A stretch of DNA of 64,000 nt, from contig NZ_LMQH01000010.1 of the NCBI RefSeq assembly GCF_001424105.1, forward strand, positions 213,671-277,670, in the 5' to 3' direction. The position numbers were made by a program, and so were the translations under genes. Each line of letters begins with the position of its first letter. Position 1 is the first letter of the stretch. This document shows positions 8,305 to 16,929 of this stretch, in pieces. The stretch comes from Chryseobacterium sp. Leaf394. GTDB lineage: Bacteria; Bacteroidota; Bacteroidia; Flavobacteriales; Weeksellaceae. Under the pieces are notes generated by a model, which was not told the origin of the DNA, ran no database searches, and saw nothing but the letters and a program-made list of their open reading frames with translations.

Positions 8305-9333
8305 ATGGAAAACATTGAAAATCAAAATACAGAAAGCACAGGCATCAACCTGCAGAAAGAAGACAGCAGCTTTGAATTGAGAATCGATATGATCGATCTG
8401 AAAAACAGCCTGCAAAAAGTAAAATCTGAAATAGGAAAGGTGATTGTAGGTCAGGAAGATATGATCGAACATTTGCTCGCGGCACTGCTCTCCAACGGTC
8501 ATGTCCTGATTGAGGGAGTTCCGGGGGTGGCAAAAACCATAACGGCAAAATTACTGGCAAAAACCATAGATGTAGATTTCAGCAGAATTCAGTTCACACC
8601 AGATCTGATGCCTTCAGATATTTTAGGAACATCAGTTTTCAATGTTAAAAATACTGAGTTTGAATTTAAAAAAGGACCCATTTTTTCAAGTTTTGTTTTG
8701 ATTGATGAAATCAACAGATCGCCCGCAAAAACGCAGTCTGCATTGTTTGAGGTGATGGAGGAAAGACAGATCACAATGGACGGAACCCGTTATCAAATGG
8801 ATGAACCTTTCATCGTCATCGCCACCCAAAACCCGATTGAGCATGAAGGAACTTACCGTCTGCCGGAAGCTCAGCTGGACCGTTTTCTGTTTAAAATCAA
8901 TGTAGGTTATCCCAATCTTGAGCAGGAAATTACCATCATCAAAAACCAGCACGAAAGCCGTGTTGAAGACAAAACCGAAGGAATTAACAAAGTTCTTACA
9001 GCAAGTCAGCTGAAAACTTATCAGAATCTGGTAAAACAGATTGTTGTAGAATCTCAGCTGATAGAATACATTGCTAAAATTATTTCAAATACCAGAGAAA
9101 ATCAGTTTTTATATCTGGGAGCGTCCCCGAGAGCGAGTCTGGCACTGCTTACGGCTTCAAAGGCATTTGCCGCTTTGCGTGGAAGAGATTTTGTTACTCC
9201 GGAAGACATCAAAGAAGCGAGTTTTGCTGTTTTAAGACACCGTGTCATAGTTTCTCCGGAAAGGGAAATGGAAGGCCTTACTGCGGACGAAATTATCAGA
9301 CAGATATTGGAAGGAATTGAAATTCCGAGATAA
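8305..9333 (+). CDS. moxR: MoxR family AAA+ ATPase
   Basis: A 342-residue MoxR-type AAA+ ATPase. VIVGQEDMIEHLL opens the domain; Walker A is GVPGVAKT (about 73-80), the Ala before Lys being usual in this family; Walker B is VLIDEINRSPAKTQ (about 131-144), followed by ATQNPIEHEGTYRLPEAQLDRF (sensor 1 and arginine-finger region). MoxR ATPases act as chaperones for the assembly of membrane or vWA-containing complexes. The DUF58 gene follows by 6 bases, the standard pairing. The first ~25 residues are polar and poorly conserved. Confidence 0.95.
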   Translation: MENIENQNTESTGINLQKEDSSFELRIDMIDLKNSLQKVKSEIGKVIVGQEDMIEHLLAALLSNGHVLIEGVPGVAKTITAKLLAKTIDVDFSRIQFTPDLMPSDILGTSVFNVKNTEFEFKKGPIFSSFVLIDEINRSPAKTQSALFEVMEERQITMDGTRYQMDEPFIVIATQNPIEHEGTYRLPEAQLDRFLFKINVGYPNLEQEITIIKNQHESRVEDKTEGINKVLTASQLKTYQNLVKQIVVESQLIEYIAKIISNTRENQFLYLGASPRASLALLTASKAFAALRGRDFVTPEDIKEASFAVLRHRVIVSPEREMEGLTADEIIRQILEGIEIPR

Positions 9334-9339
9334 GTTTTA

Positions 9340-10662
9340 ATGAAAAATCTCTACATCCATACCCGTTTTTTTCTTGCACTCATTGTGGTAGGCATTGTGT
9401 ATATTTTTGCATTCTTCTTTCCGTGGATGATGATGGTGGCGCATGTTTTACTGCTGCTCGTTTTTCTTGCGGCTATGGTAGAATACCTTTTTTTATTCAG
9501 CAAAAAAGAAAATATTTCGGCACAGAGAATTTTACCTGAAAAACTTTCCAACGGCGATGAAAATCCCGTGAAGATCGACCTTCGAAATAGTTACATTTTT
9601 AAAGTTAATGTCAATGTTATCGATGAAATACCATTTCAGTTTCAGAAGAGAGACTTTTTAATCAGAAAACAGATTGAAAGCGGAAAAAATGCTTATTTTC
9701 AATATATTTTGGAGCCAAAGGAAAGAGGTGAGTACAGTTTTGGAGCACTCAACGTCTATGCATCTTCGCCGTTGGGATTTGTGGCCAGGAGATTTAGATT
9801 TCAGAAAGATGCGATGCTTGCGGCGTACCCTTCGTTTATTCATCTGAGAAAGTATGAGCTGATGGCTTTACAGAATGAAGTTCTGTTGGGCGGAATAAAA
9901 AAAATCAGAAAGCTGGGTCACACGATGGAATTTGAGCAGATCAAAGAATATGTCCCGGGCGATGACATCCGTACCGTAAACTGGAAAGCGACTTCCAAAA
10001 CAAACAGGCTGATGGTAAATCAGTTTCAGGATGAAAAATCGCAGCGTATTTTCATGATCATTGACAAAGGAAGGACAATGAAAATGCCTTTCAAAGGATT
10101 GAGTTTGCTCGATTATTCTATCAATGCATCAATGGCATTGTCTCATATTATTTTAAAGAAAAGTGACCGTGCGGGGATGATGACTTTCTCTAAAAAAGCA
10201 GAAAACAAAGTTGCTGCAGATAACAAATCTGGTCAGCTCAGAAAGATTTCCGAAGCTTTGTACAATGTAAAAACCGATTTTTTTGAAAGTGATTTCAACA
10301 GGCTGTATCAGGATGTGAAATTTTCATTAAACCAAAGAAGTCTTGTTTTGCTTTTTACCAATTTTGAAACTTTGGACGGTCTCAACCGCCAGATGAAATA
10401 CCTCCGCGGAATTGCAAAAAACCATCTTCTCGTGGTTGTTTTCTTTAAAAATTCTGAACTTCATCAGCTCATCAACAAAAAGCCTGAAAACACTCAGGAA
10501 GTCTACGACCAGATCATTGCCGAGAAATTCGAATTTGAAAAGAAACTTATCATTCAGGAACTCAGGAAATACGGAATTTTCTCCGTCTACACGCTTCCAG
10601 AAAATCTGAATATTGAAGTGATTAATAAATATCTTGAGATTAAAGCGAGAGGAATTCTGTAA
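9340..10662 (+). CDS. DUF58 domain-containing protein
   Basis: A 440-residue protein with two N-terminal membrane segments (about 8-55), a beta-rich region, and the DUF58 signature EYVPGDDIRTVNWKATSKT near residues 205-225 followed by a vWA-like core (IFMIIDKGRTMKM, SLVLLFTNFETLDG). DUF58 proteins are the usual partners of MoxR ATPases. It is last in the operon started by SpoIIM. The canonical Bat/vWA genes seen next to MoxR in some relatives are not in this window. Confidence 0.93.
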   Translation: MKNLYIHTRFFLALIVVGIVYIFAFFFPWMMMVAHVLLLLVFLAAMVEYLFLFSKKENISAQRILPEKLSNGDENPVKIDLRNSYIFKVNVNVIDEIPFQFQKRDFLIRKQIESGKNAYFQYILEPKERGEYSFGALNVYASSPLGFVARRFRFQKDAMLAAYPSFIHLRKYELMALQNEVLLGGIKKIRKLGHTMEFEQIKEYVPGDDIRTVNWKATSKTNRLMVNQFQDEKSQRIFMIIDKGRTMKMPFKGLSLLDYSINASMALSHIILKKSDRAGMMTFSKKAENKVAADNKSGQLRKISEALYNVKTDFFESDFNRLYQDVKFSLNQRSLVLLFTNFETLDGLNRQMKYLRGIAKNHLLVVVFFKNSELHQLINKKPENTQEVYDQIIAEKFEFEKKLIIQELRKYGIFSVYTLPENLNIEVINKYLEIKARGIL

Positions 10663-10706
10663 AATTAAAATAAAAGTAAAAAAAGCTTTTGTCAATAATT
10701 TCACCA

Positions 10707-11431
10707 ATGCTGCATCAGATTAAGTTTTCTTTTTTTACTGATTATTTAAAGTTTATTTACAGGCCTTATTTAGTAAAGTCGCAAAAGTCTGTACACAAGA
10801 AAATTTTTGAGATATTATTTATTTACTTATTTTATTTAATCTTAAGTACTTCTATTTCAATTGCTGTTTATTATTTTATTGATACACCTCAAAGAAAAGA
10901 TGATAATATTAATCTGAATTTTGGCTATATTTTTTTATCGTGCTTCTTTTTACCATTGATAGAAGAAATAGTTTTTAGACTATCCCTAATTTACTCGAGG
11001 CGTAACTTGTCTTTTACTGCTGCTGGATTATTTTTTTTAATTATTAATAATTTCCTTAAAAATCGGGACATATTTATCGGCGAAAATTATTATTTAATAA
11101 GAATTATATTCTCTATAATGATTTCAATTCTTATTGGAATCATCTTCTATTTTACTTCTAAGAAATATGAAAGAATGCTGGCTTATTTTTTTGAAAATAA
11201 TTTCAGAATTATATTTTATATTTCATCACTAATTTTTGCTTTTTTACATGTATCAAATTTTGAAATAAGTTTAGATAAATTTTTAGTTTATTGTTTGTAA
11301 TATTGCCACAACTGATTTTTGGACTTACTGCAGGTTTCATAAGAATAAAATATGGCTTTTTATACTGTTTATCTGTTCATATTTTCAATAATATGATTCC
11401 TACTTTAATCATTTATCTATACTTTGTATGA
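10707..11431 (+). pseudogene. CPBP/CAAX protease-like membrane protein, frameshifted
   Basis: Probable CPBP intramembrane protease (Abi) family. The first part carries the EExxxR motif LIEEIVFRLSL and a later FLHVSNF histidine. The frame stops at 11298-11300, but the next frame continues with LPQLIFGLTAGFIRIKYG and a final HIFNNM histidine motif up to TGA at 11429-11431, exactly the expected C-terminus. A single missing T in the T5 run at 11280-11284 would restore one protein of about 241 residues (reading ...DKFFSLLFVILPQ). Either a true phase/decay mutation or a sequencing error at the homopolymer. The start is the ATG at 10707 (a TTG lies upstream at 10689). More AT-rich than the operon before it. 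Confidence 0.75.
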
Positions 11432-11512
11432 ATTATTTTGATGATGATATATGATAACTTAAAGAGATTTTTTTGAACGTATAAAATTTCAAAATTGATT
11501 TTGTAATTTTAC

Positions 11513-11539
11513 ACTCATTACTCATTACTCATTACTCAT
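11513..11539 (+). repeat. ACTCATT heptamer tandem repeat ending in the osmC-like start codon
   Basis: ACTCATT is repeated at 11513, 11520 and 11527, with a truncated fourth copy (ACTCAT) at 11534 whose last AT forms the first two bases of the ATG at 11538. Slippage by one unit would change the leader length by seven bases. Confidence 0.8.
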
Positions 11540-11963
11540 GAAAATAACCCTCAACCGAATCAACGACGATTTTTTATTTGAATGTACCAACGCGCAGGGA
11601 AATTCAATTCTTTTAGATAACACTTCACAACCTGGAGCAAAAGGCGTTTCTCCCATGGAAAGCGTGATGATGGCTGTTGCCGGCTGCAGCGGAATTGATG
11701 TAGTTTCAATTTTAAAAAAACAAAGACAGGAAATTACAGATTTCAAAGCTGAAGTTGAAGGTGAAAGAATTCCTGTAGACGATGCAAAACCTTTTAAATC
11801 AATGGTAGTAAAATTCTTTCTGGAAGGAAATATCGATCCTAAAAAAGCCTTAAAAGCTTCGGAATTATCTTTTGAAAAATATTGTTCTGTCTCAAAAACA
11901 CTCGAACCGAATGTGGAAATCAGCTACGAAGTTTTTGTAAATGGAGAAAAGGTAGTTTTATAA
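11538..11963 (+). CDS. OsmC family protein
   Basis: A 141-residue OsmC/Ohr-type protein, in a family that reduces organic hydroperoxides through two reactive cysteines. The first is in AVAGCSGIDVVSIL (about Cys55) and the second in EKYCSVSKTL (about Cys118), spaced as in OsmC. The conserved Glu is in SPMESVMMA. Cytoplasmic, dimeric by family. Translation starts directly at the end of a heptamer repeat. It converges on the T9SS gene, with a shared terminator between. Confidence 0.9.
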   Translation: MKITLNRINDDFLFECTNAQGNSILLDNTSQPGAKGVSPMESVMMAVAGCSGIDVVSILKKQRQEITDFKAEVEGERIPVDDAKPFKSMVVKFFLEGNIDPKKALKASELSFEKYCSVSKTLEPNVEISYEVFVNGEKVVL

Positions 11964-11986
11964 AATTTAAAAAAAGTTAAGCATAA

Positions 11987-12017
11987 AAAATCCGTTCTGT
12001 TTTGCAGAACGGATTTT
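11987..12017. terminator. Bidirectional terminator
   Basis: AAAATCCGTTCTG (11987-11999) pairs perfectly with CAGAACGGATTTT (12005-12017) around TTTTG. A-rich and T-rich flanks on both sides let it serve both the osmC-like gene (+) and the T9SS gene (-). Confidence 0.88.
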
Positions 12018-12034
12018 ATCATTTGTAAGAAAAT

Positions 12035-13714
12035 CTATTTTTTAATAATTTTCATGCTCTTTGAAGAGCCATCATTCAAAATTGAAGTAAGGATATAAAC
12101 GCCAGCTTTTAAATCAGATAACTGAATTGAAGAAGATGGTTTATCAATACTTTTTACAGCAATTCCTGAGAAATCAGTGATTGTTATTTTTCTGATGTTT
12201 TCATGATTTTTAATATTCAAAACATCCTGAAAAGGGTTAGGATATGCAGAAATTTCTTTTGTCTTATTTTGAGTTTCGGCCGTTGCCAGTTGTGGAAGTG
12301 CTTCCAGGGTAACTGTCACTTTCCATGTATTATTGTCTACCTTATTATAATCTGCAGAACATCCTGATCCTCCATACGTTCTCCATGCACGTAGCTCAAA
12401 ATTAACCGTTCCTGTAAGATCATTTGCTAACGCAAGGCCTGTTCTGTTATAAGAAAATGTTCCAGTACTGCCACCACTTCCTGGGGATACAGCGCCTTCG
12501 GTATTTCCATTTGTAGAGCACACCAATATACTGCGTTGTTCACTCATCCAGCCATTGCTTGCAGTAGTCATAGTGTATGTAATATCAGTAGATTTTACTT
12601 TGAAGCCGGCAGGAATAGCAAGCGATAAGCTCCCTGGGCAACTTGTTGTACTTGCTGTACTTACTGACGTGTTATATTGTGTGTTAATGTCTCCTGCGGT
12701 ATAAGTAGCTGAAATCTGTCCTGGTGTAAACTGAGTCATAACCCAGTAACTTTGTGATGATCCTCCGCAGTTAGATCTTACCCAGAAATAATAGGTCTGT
12801 CCGATAGTAAGATTATTAAGCGTGGTAGATGTGGTTCCTGCGGCAACGCTTCCTGTTGGAGTTGTAGTGGCAGTTGGAGCTGTTGCAGCAGTGCTCATAT
12901 AATACTGGTATCCTGCAGAAGGTGCGCTTGCAGGTGCAGTCCAGCTTACCGATGCAGCATTAATTGTAGCTGTTGCTGTTAAATTAGTAGGCATAGCGCA
13001 GGAATTGTAAACTTCTGCTGAAAAAGCGAAAATATTAGGAATACCGCCAGTTCCTGTTTTCGTTACCGTAATGCTTTGAATAGTTTTAGATTGATTTCCT
13101 GCATCAATAGCTAAAGGGATTTGATAGAGTCTAGGGTCGCTGCTGCTGGACTCCAATGCATCAGTAGTTTTTTTAATTCTTCCAATTCCCTGAATCGCAA
13201 AATTGCTTCCCCCATACCAGTCAGAGATACTTATTGATGTAAATGTCTGTGTAGTATTATCAGCAAAATTTACGGTTACATCCACAGTACAGGCACCACT
13301 TCCACCTGTGGCAAGCATGTAAAGATTCGTTGCAGCTTTAGGTGTGGTGAAGGTAAATGTTCCGTTGTCTCCCGCGTTTTGTAATCTTAAGGAATTGTTT
13401 GCACTGTAGGAAGCCAATTGAAAGGTTAGTCCAGATGGTGAAGTTACCGCAGAGGTAATAGTTCCGTTAACGGGAAGTCCATAAGTAAGTGGTGTACTTG
13501 CAGATGTAAGTTGAAAATCCCGTGAAAGAAATGCGTAACTAACGCCGTCTACATCATTGTTGGTGCTTGCAGTTGAAGAACCAACACCATTGGCAATAAC
13601 ATCCGCATTGAAGCCAGCCTGAATGGGCATGGTCTGATATTGTTGTGCGTTAAACAGGTTGGTAAACATTCCGGCGAAAACAACAGCCGTGACAGATAGT
13701 AGTTTTAGTTTCAT
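12035..13714 (-). CDS. Secreted fibronectin-III protein with T9SS type A sorting domain
   Basis: A 559-residue secreted protein. A signal peptide (about 1-24, ending FNAQ) is followed by a beta-rich domain, a fibronectin type III domain (CAMPTNLTATATINAASVSW ... TYYFWVRSNCGG), a further domain with SQSYWVMTQFTPG, and a C-terminal type IX secretion sorting domain (AYPNPFQDVLNIKN ... ISDF-like core, AGVYILTS ... MKIIKK). It should be exported by T9SS and left on the surface or released. The ATG at 13714 is chosen over 13738 because it starts the signal peptide cleanly. No enzyme motif seen; adhesin or carbohydrate-binding role is possible. Confidence 0.9.
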   Translation of the reverse strand: MKLKLLSVTAVVFAGMFTNLFNAQQYQTMPIQAGFNADVIANGVGSSTASTNNDVDGVSYAFLSRDFQLTSASTPLTYGLPVNGTITSAVTSPSGLTFQLASYSANNSLRLQNAGDNGTFTFTTPKAATNLYMLATGGSGACTVDVTVNFADNTTQTFTSISISDWYGGSNFAIQGIGRIKKTTDALESSSSDPRLYQIPLAIDAGNQSKTIQSITVTKTGTGGIPNIFAFSAEVYNSCAMPTNLTATATINAASVSWTAPASAPSAGYQYYMSTAATAPTATTTPTGSVAAGTTSTTLNNLTIGQTYYFWVRSNCGGSSQSYWVMTQFTPGQISATYTAGDINTQYNTSVSTASTTSCPGSLSLAIPAGFKVKSTDITYTMTTASNGWMSEQRSILVCSTNGNTEGAVSPGSGGSTGTFSYNRTGLALANDLTGTVNFELRAWRTYGGSGCSADYNKVDNNTWKVTVTLEALPQLATAETQNKTKEISAYPNPFQDVLNIKNHENIRKITITDFSGIAVKSIDKPSSSIQLSDLKAGVYILTSILNDGSSKSMKIIKK

Positions 13715-13866
13715 AATTTTTATTGTATGATTTATCATGCTAATATAGGAAAATGTTTATATTTATTATAGTAATAATGTAAATCATATTTCATTGTATT
13801 TTATTTAAAGAATAAGCTGAACTCTCATTTTATCTCTACATAAATATTGAAAATGAAATTACTTTT

Positions 13867-13881
13867 GTTTAAAGTTTAAAC
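13867..13881. repeat. Short palindrome GTTTAAA-G-TTTAAAC
   Basis: A perfect 7-1-7 inverted repeat lies in the 238-base gap between the T9SS gene and the glucosidase gene, both on the minus strand. It is about 150 bases upstream of the T9SS start, so it could be an operator; AT-rich palindromes also arise by chance here. Confidence 0.3.
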
Positions 13882-13886
13882 ATAAA

Positions 13887-13915
13887 AAATCCTCCTTCAA
13901 AATATGAAAGAGGAT
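13887..13915 (-). terminator. Terminator of the GH63-type glucosidase gene
   Basis: ATCCTCCTTC (13889-13898) pairs with GAAAGAGGAT (13906-13915), one wobble on the minus strand, followed on that strand by a T6 run. It lies 38 bases after the glucosidase stop. Confidence 0.8.
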
Positions 13916-13952
13916 ATGCATAATACTTTTTTAAAAAATTTGAGGGATTAAA

Positions 13953-16565
13953 TTAAAAATTCAATCTCGGTTTCAAAAGCTTTGCCACGGTAGCCGTCCA
14001 TCCTGTCTGATGGGAAGCTCCCACGCCACGGCCGTTGTCGCCATGAAAATATTCAAAAAATGTAATGTAATCCTTGAAATTTTCATCAAAATTAAATTTG
14101 TCGTAATCTCCGTTGAACGCTCTTCTTCCATTTTCATCTTTAAGGAATATTGAGCAAAGTCTGTGGCTGATATCCTGTGCCACTTCGTCAAGATTTTTCT
14201 TTTCTCCGCTTCCTGTCGGGAACTCCACTTTCAGGCTGTTGCCATAGTAAAAATGAAAACGCTGAAGACTTTCCACAATTAAAAAGTTGATAGGAAACCA
14301 AATCGGTCCCCGCCAGTTGCTGTTTCCTCCAAACATTCGGCTGTCGCTTTCTGCAGGAGTATAATACACTACATTTTCGGTGCCGTGTACAGAAAAAATA
14401 AATGGATTTTCCTCATAAACTTTCGACATTGCGCGGATACCGTAATCGCTCAGAAACTCTTTCTGGTCAAGCATTCTGCTCAGCACTTTGGTCAGTCTGG
14501 TTCTTCTTACAATGCTCATTAAGTGTTTACGGCCATGGCCCTCTTCATCCCAGTGAGAAACCAGTTTTGCGAGTTCAGGTTTGTTTTTAAGAATCCATTC
14601 CATTCTTCCCTGGAAATTCGGCATTTTTTCAAGGAGATGATGATCAATAATTTCAACGGCAAATAAAGGAATTAATCCCACAATACTTCTCAGTCTCAGC
14701 GATACTGAATCGCCGTTCTGTAACTGTAAAACATCGTAGAAAAAGCCGTCTTCCTCGTTCCACAGACCTTTTGTGCCCTCACCAAGATTTTCCATAGCCT
14801 CGGCAATGTAGAGGTAATGTTCGAAGAACTTAATCGCCATATCTTCATAAACCTGATAATACTGAGCCAGTTCCATAGCCATTCTCATCATATTGAGTGC
14901 ATACATTGCCATCCAGCTTGTACCATCTGCCTGCTCAAGATGTTCGCCGTCTCTGAGTTCCATATTCCGGTCGAAAGCACCGATGTTATCAAGGCCTAAA
15001 AATCCTCCGCCAAAAATATTTTTACCGTTTTTATCCTTACGGTTCACCCACCACGTGAAATTCAGAAGCAGCTTCTGGAATACTTTTTCCAAAAACAGGA
15101 GATCGGGTTTCCCGTTGTGTTTTTCATCAATTTTAAATACTCTGAAGCAGGACCACGCGTGAACCGGTGGATTTACATCACTCAGGTTCCATTCATAGGC
15201 AGGCATCTGTCCGTTGGGATGCATGTACCATTCTTTGGTCAGTAAGAGTAATTGATTTTTTGCAAAATTAGCGTCAATAATAGCATAAGGAACGCAGTGG
15301 AATGCCAGATCCCACGTCGCATACCAGGGATATTCCCATTTGTCTGGCATGGAGATAATATCTTTGTTGTGAAGATGATCCCATTCCACATTTCTTACAT
15401 AGTCGTTAAAATTTCTTGGAGCTTCAAAATTTGGATCTCCTTTCAGCCATTTTCCAACGTTGTAGTGATAGAACTGTTTGTTCCAGAGAAGACCTGCAAA
15501 AGCCTGTCTCTGCACGTTTCTTTCATCTTCATTCAGAATTTCTTCCTGAATGTTTTTATAAAAATCATCAGCTTCACTTATTCTCTCTGCAAAAATCTGA
15601 TCAAAATTTTCAAAAGGACTGTCTGTCTCTTCCGAAGAAAGATTAAACTCAAAAACTTCAGATGCACCGGCTTTGATAATCTTATTAATTGAGATTGCAG
15701 CCTTGGAACCGCGTTTTTCAGGATTAACAGTTGCTTCTTTTTTGGTGATGTAATTGTTAATCCCGTCTTTGTAGTAGGTGTTTTCTTTCTCCGGGCAACC
15801 ATAGACTTTTGGTCTGTTGGTTTCGTTTTCGCAGAAAAGAGTCTCGCCCGAAGATTTAGTATAAAGTTTCTTAATACCAATACTGTCGTGGTAGATGTTG
15901 ATGTGATTGTTTGAGTAAGAGTTGAGCTGCCCTTTGTATTCATTATAACCCCACTTCCAGTTGTTTCTGAACCAAAGCGTAGGCAATACAGTAAGAGGTG
16001 CATCCAATGCACTTCTGTTATGTACGGTTACTCTTACTAAGATATCATTTTTCCCGGCCTTACAGTATTCAATAAAAATGTCAAAATATTCATCATTGTC
16101 AAAAATTCCTGTGTCTATAATTTCATATTCACGTTCTTTTTTGCTGCGGCTTGCGTTTTCATTCAGAATATCATCGTAAGGAAATTCATTGATGGGATAT
16201 TTGTACAGCATTTTCATGTAGCTGTGAGTCGGCGTATTGTCGAGATAATAAAAAAGCTCTTTCACATCTTCGCCATGATTCCCCTGTGGATTGCTGAGCC
16301 CAAAAAACCGCTCTTTTACCATTTTGTCTTTCCCGTTCCAGAAAGACAGGGCAAAACACAGCAGCTGTTTGTGATCGGAGATTCCCGCAATGCCTTCTTC
16401 GCCCCACCGGTAGGTATAGCTTTCAGCAATATCGTGGTTGGTGAAAGTCCATGCGTTACCGTTCGGGCTGTAGTCTTCACGCACATTTCCCCATTGTCTG
16501 TTGCTTACGTATGGCCCCCAGTTTTGCCAGTCGTGACTGTCTAATCTTTCTTTTTCTACACTCAT
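13953..16565 (-). CDS. GH63/MGH1-type glucosidase
   Basis: An 870-residue glycoside hydrolase of the mannosylglycerate hydrolase (MGH1)/GH63 type, expected to be an inverting alpha-glucosidase with an (alpha/alpha)6 barrel. It starts ERLDSHDWQNWGPYVSNRQWGNVRED, and the catalytic barrel includes WDHLHNKDIISMPDKWEYPWYATWDLAFH, ADGTSWMAMYALNMMRMA, GNSNWRGPIWFPINFL and GASHQTGWTA. No signal peptide, so cytoplasmic. Likely substrate: glucosylated compatible solutes or alpha-glucosides, not resolvable from sequence. Divergent from the SAM-riboswitch methionine operon. Confidence 0.88.
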   Translation of the reverse strand: MSVEKERLDSHDWQNWGPYVSNRQWGNVREDYSPNGNAWTFTNHDIAESYTYRWGEEGIAGISDHKQLLCFALSFWNGKDKMVKERFFGLSNPQGNHGEDVKELFYYLDNTPTHSYMKMLYKYPINEFPYDDILNENASRSKKEREYEIIDTGIFDNDEYFDIFIEYCKAGKNDILVRVTVHNRSALDAPLTVLPTLWFRNNWKWGYNEYKGQLNSYSNNHINIYHDSIGIKKLYTKSSGETLFCENETNRPKVYGCPEKENTYYKDGINNYITKKEATVNPEKRGSKAAISINKIIKAGASEVFEFNLSSEETDSPFENFDQIFAERISEADDFYKNIQEEILNEDERNVQRQAFAGLLWNKQFYHYNVGKWLKGDPNFEAPRNFNDYVRNVEWDHLHNKDIISMPDKWEYPWYATWDLAFHCVPYAIIDANFAKNQLLLLTKEWYMHPNGQMPAYEWNLSDVNPPVHAWSCFRVFKIDEKHNGKPDLLFLEKVFQKLLLNFTWWVNRKDKNGKNIFGGGFLGLDNIGAFDRNMELRDGEHLEQADGTSWMAMYALNMMRMAMELAQYYQVYEDMAIKFFEHYLYIAEAMENLGEGTKGLWNEEDGFFYDVLQLQNGDSVSLRLRSIVGLIPLFAVEIIDHHLLEKMPNFQGRMEWILKNKPELAKLVSHWDEEGHGRKHLMSIVRRTRLTKVLSRMLDQKEFLSDYGIRAMSKVYEENPFIFSVHGTENVVYYTPAESDSRMFGGNSNWRGPIWFPINFLIVESLQRFHFYYGNSLKVEFPTGSGEKKNLDEVAQDISHRLCSIFLKDENGRRAFNGDYDKFNFDENFKDYITFFEYFHGDNGRGVGASHQTGWTATVAKLLKPRLNF

Positions 16566-16715
16566 AAAGCTCCTTTTTCTTTACGAATTTAATTTTTTTG
16601 TGATAGAAAACCAATTTTTAGTATCTGAATTATTGTTAACAGAGTTTATAAATGCTTTATTAAAGGTATTTTCGAATGTTAAATTAAATTATTTTAGTAT
16701 TTAAAAATAATGATA

Positions 16716-16723
16716 TATCTTTG
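16716..16723 (+). promoter_or_regulatory. Candidate -7 promoter box of the methionine operon
   Basis: TATCTTTG matches the Bacteroidota TAnnTTTG consensus exactly and lies 30 bases before the SAM riboswitch P1 stem. Around 20 bases upstream is TTTTAG, a weak -33. Transcription would start near 16730. Confidence 0.6.
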
Positions 16724-16752
16724 CACCATTCGATCATTCACATATTGAAAAT

Positions 16753-16861
16753 GTTATCAAGAAAGGTTGAGGGACAGACCCTGTGAAACCTTAGCAACCC
16801 TTTGCACAAGCGAAGAAGGTGCTACGTTCTACCAAAAGTTTTTATTTTTTGGACAGATAAC
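16753..16861 (+). ncRNA. SAM-I (S-box) riboswitch
   Basis: P1 is formed by GTTATC (16753-16758) and GATAAC (16856-16861). Between them are the S-box hallmarks: ATCAAGAAAGGT, GAGGGA, CCCTGTGAAACCT, TAGCAACCC, and a P3/P4 region with GGTGCTACGTTCTACC. The aptamer binds S-adenosylmethionine and lowers expression of methionine genes. Downstream are two small hairpins (CTGAA/TTCAG at 16865-16880 and GCCAT/ATGGC at 16880-16894), the likely expression platform; there is no long T run, so control of translation or a weak terminator are both possible. It precedes the metX-like gene by 68 bases. Confidence 0.93.
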
Positions 16862-16929
16862 TTACTGAAGTTCTTTTCAGCCATTTCTCATGGCATTTTC
16901 AAATTGTATTATCAAAAAGTATAATAGAA

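Noticed and set aside
8518-8545. Defective Walker A in MoxR (Ala before Lys)
   Set aside because: GVPGxAKT is the normal form in the MoxR family, so the enzyme is expected to be active.
15252-15692. 146-codon frame opposite the GH63-type glucosidase
   Set aside because: Antisense shadow of a conserved gene.
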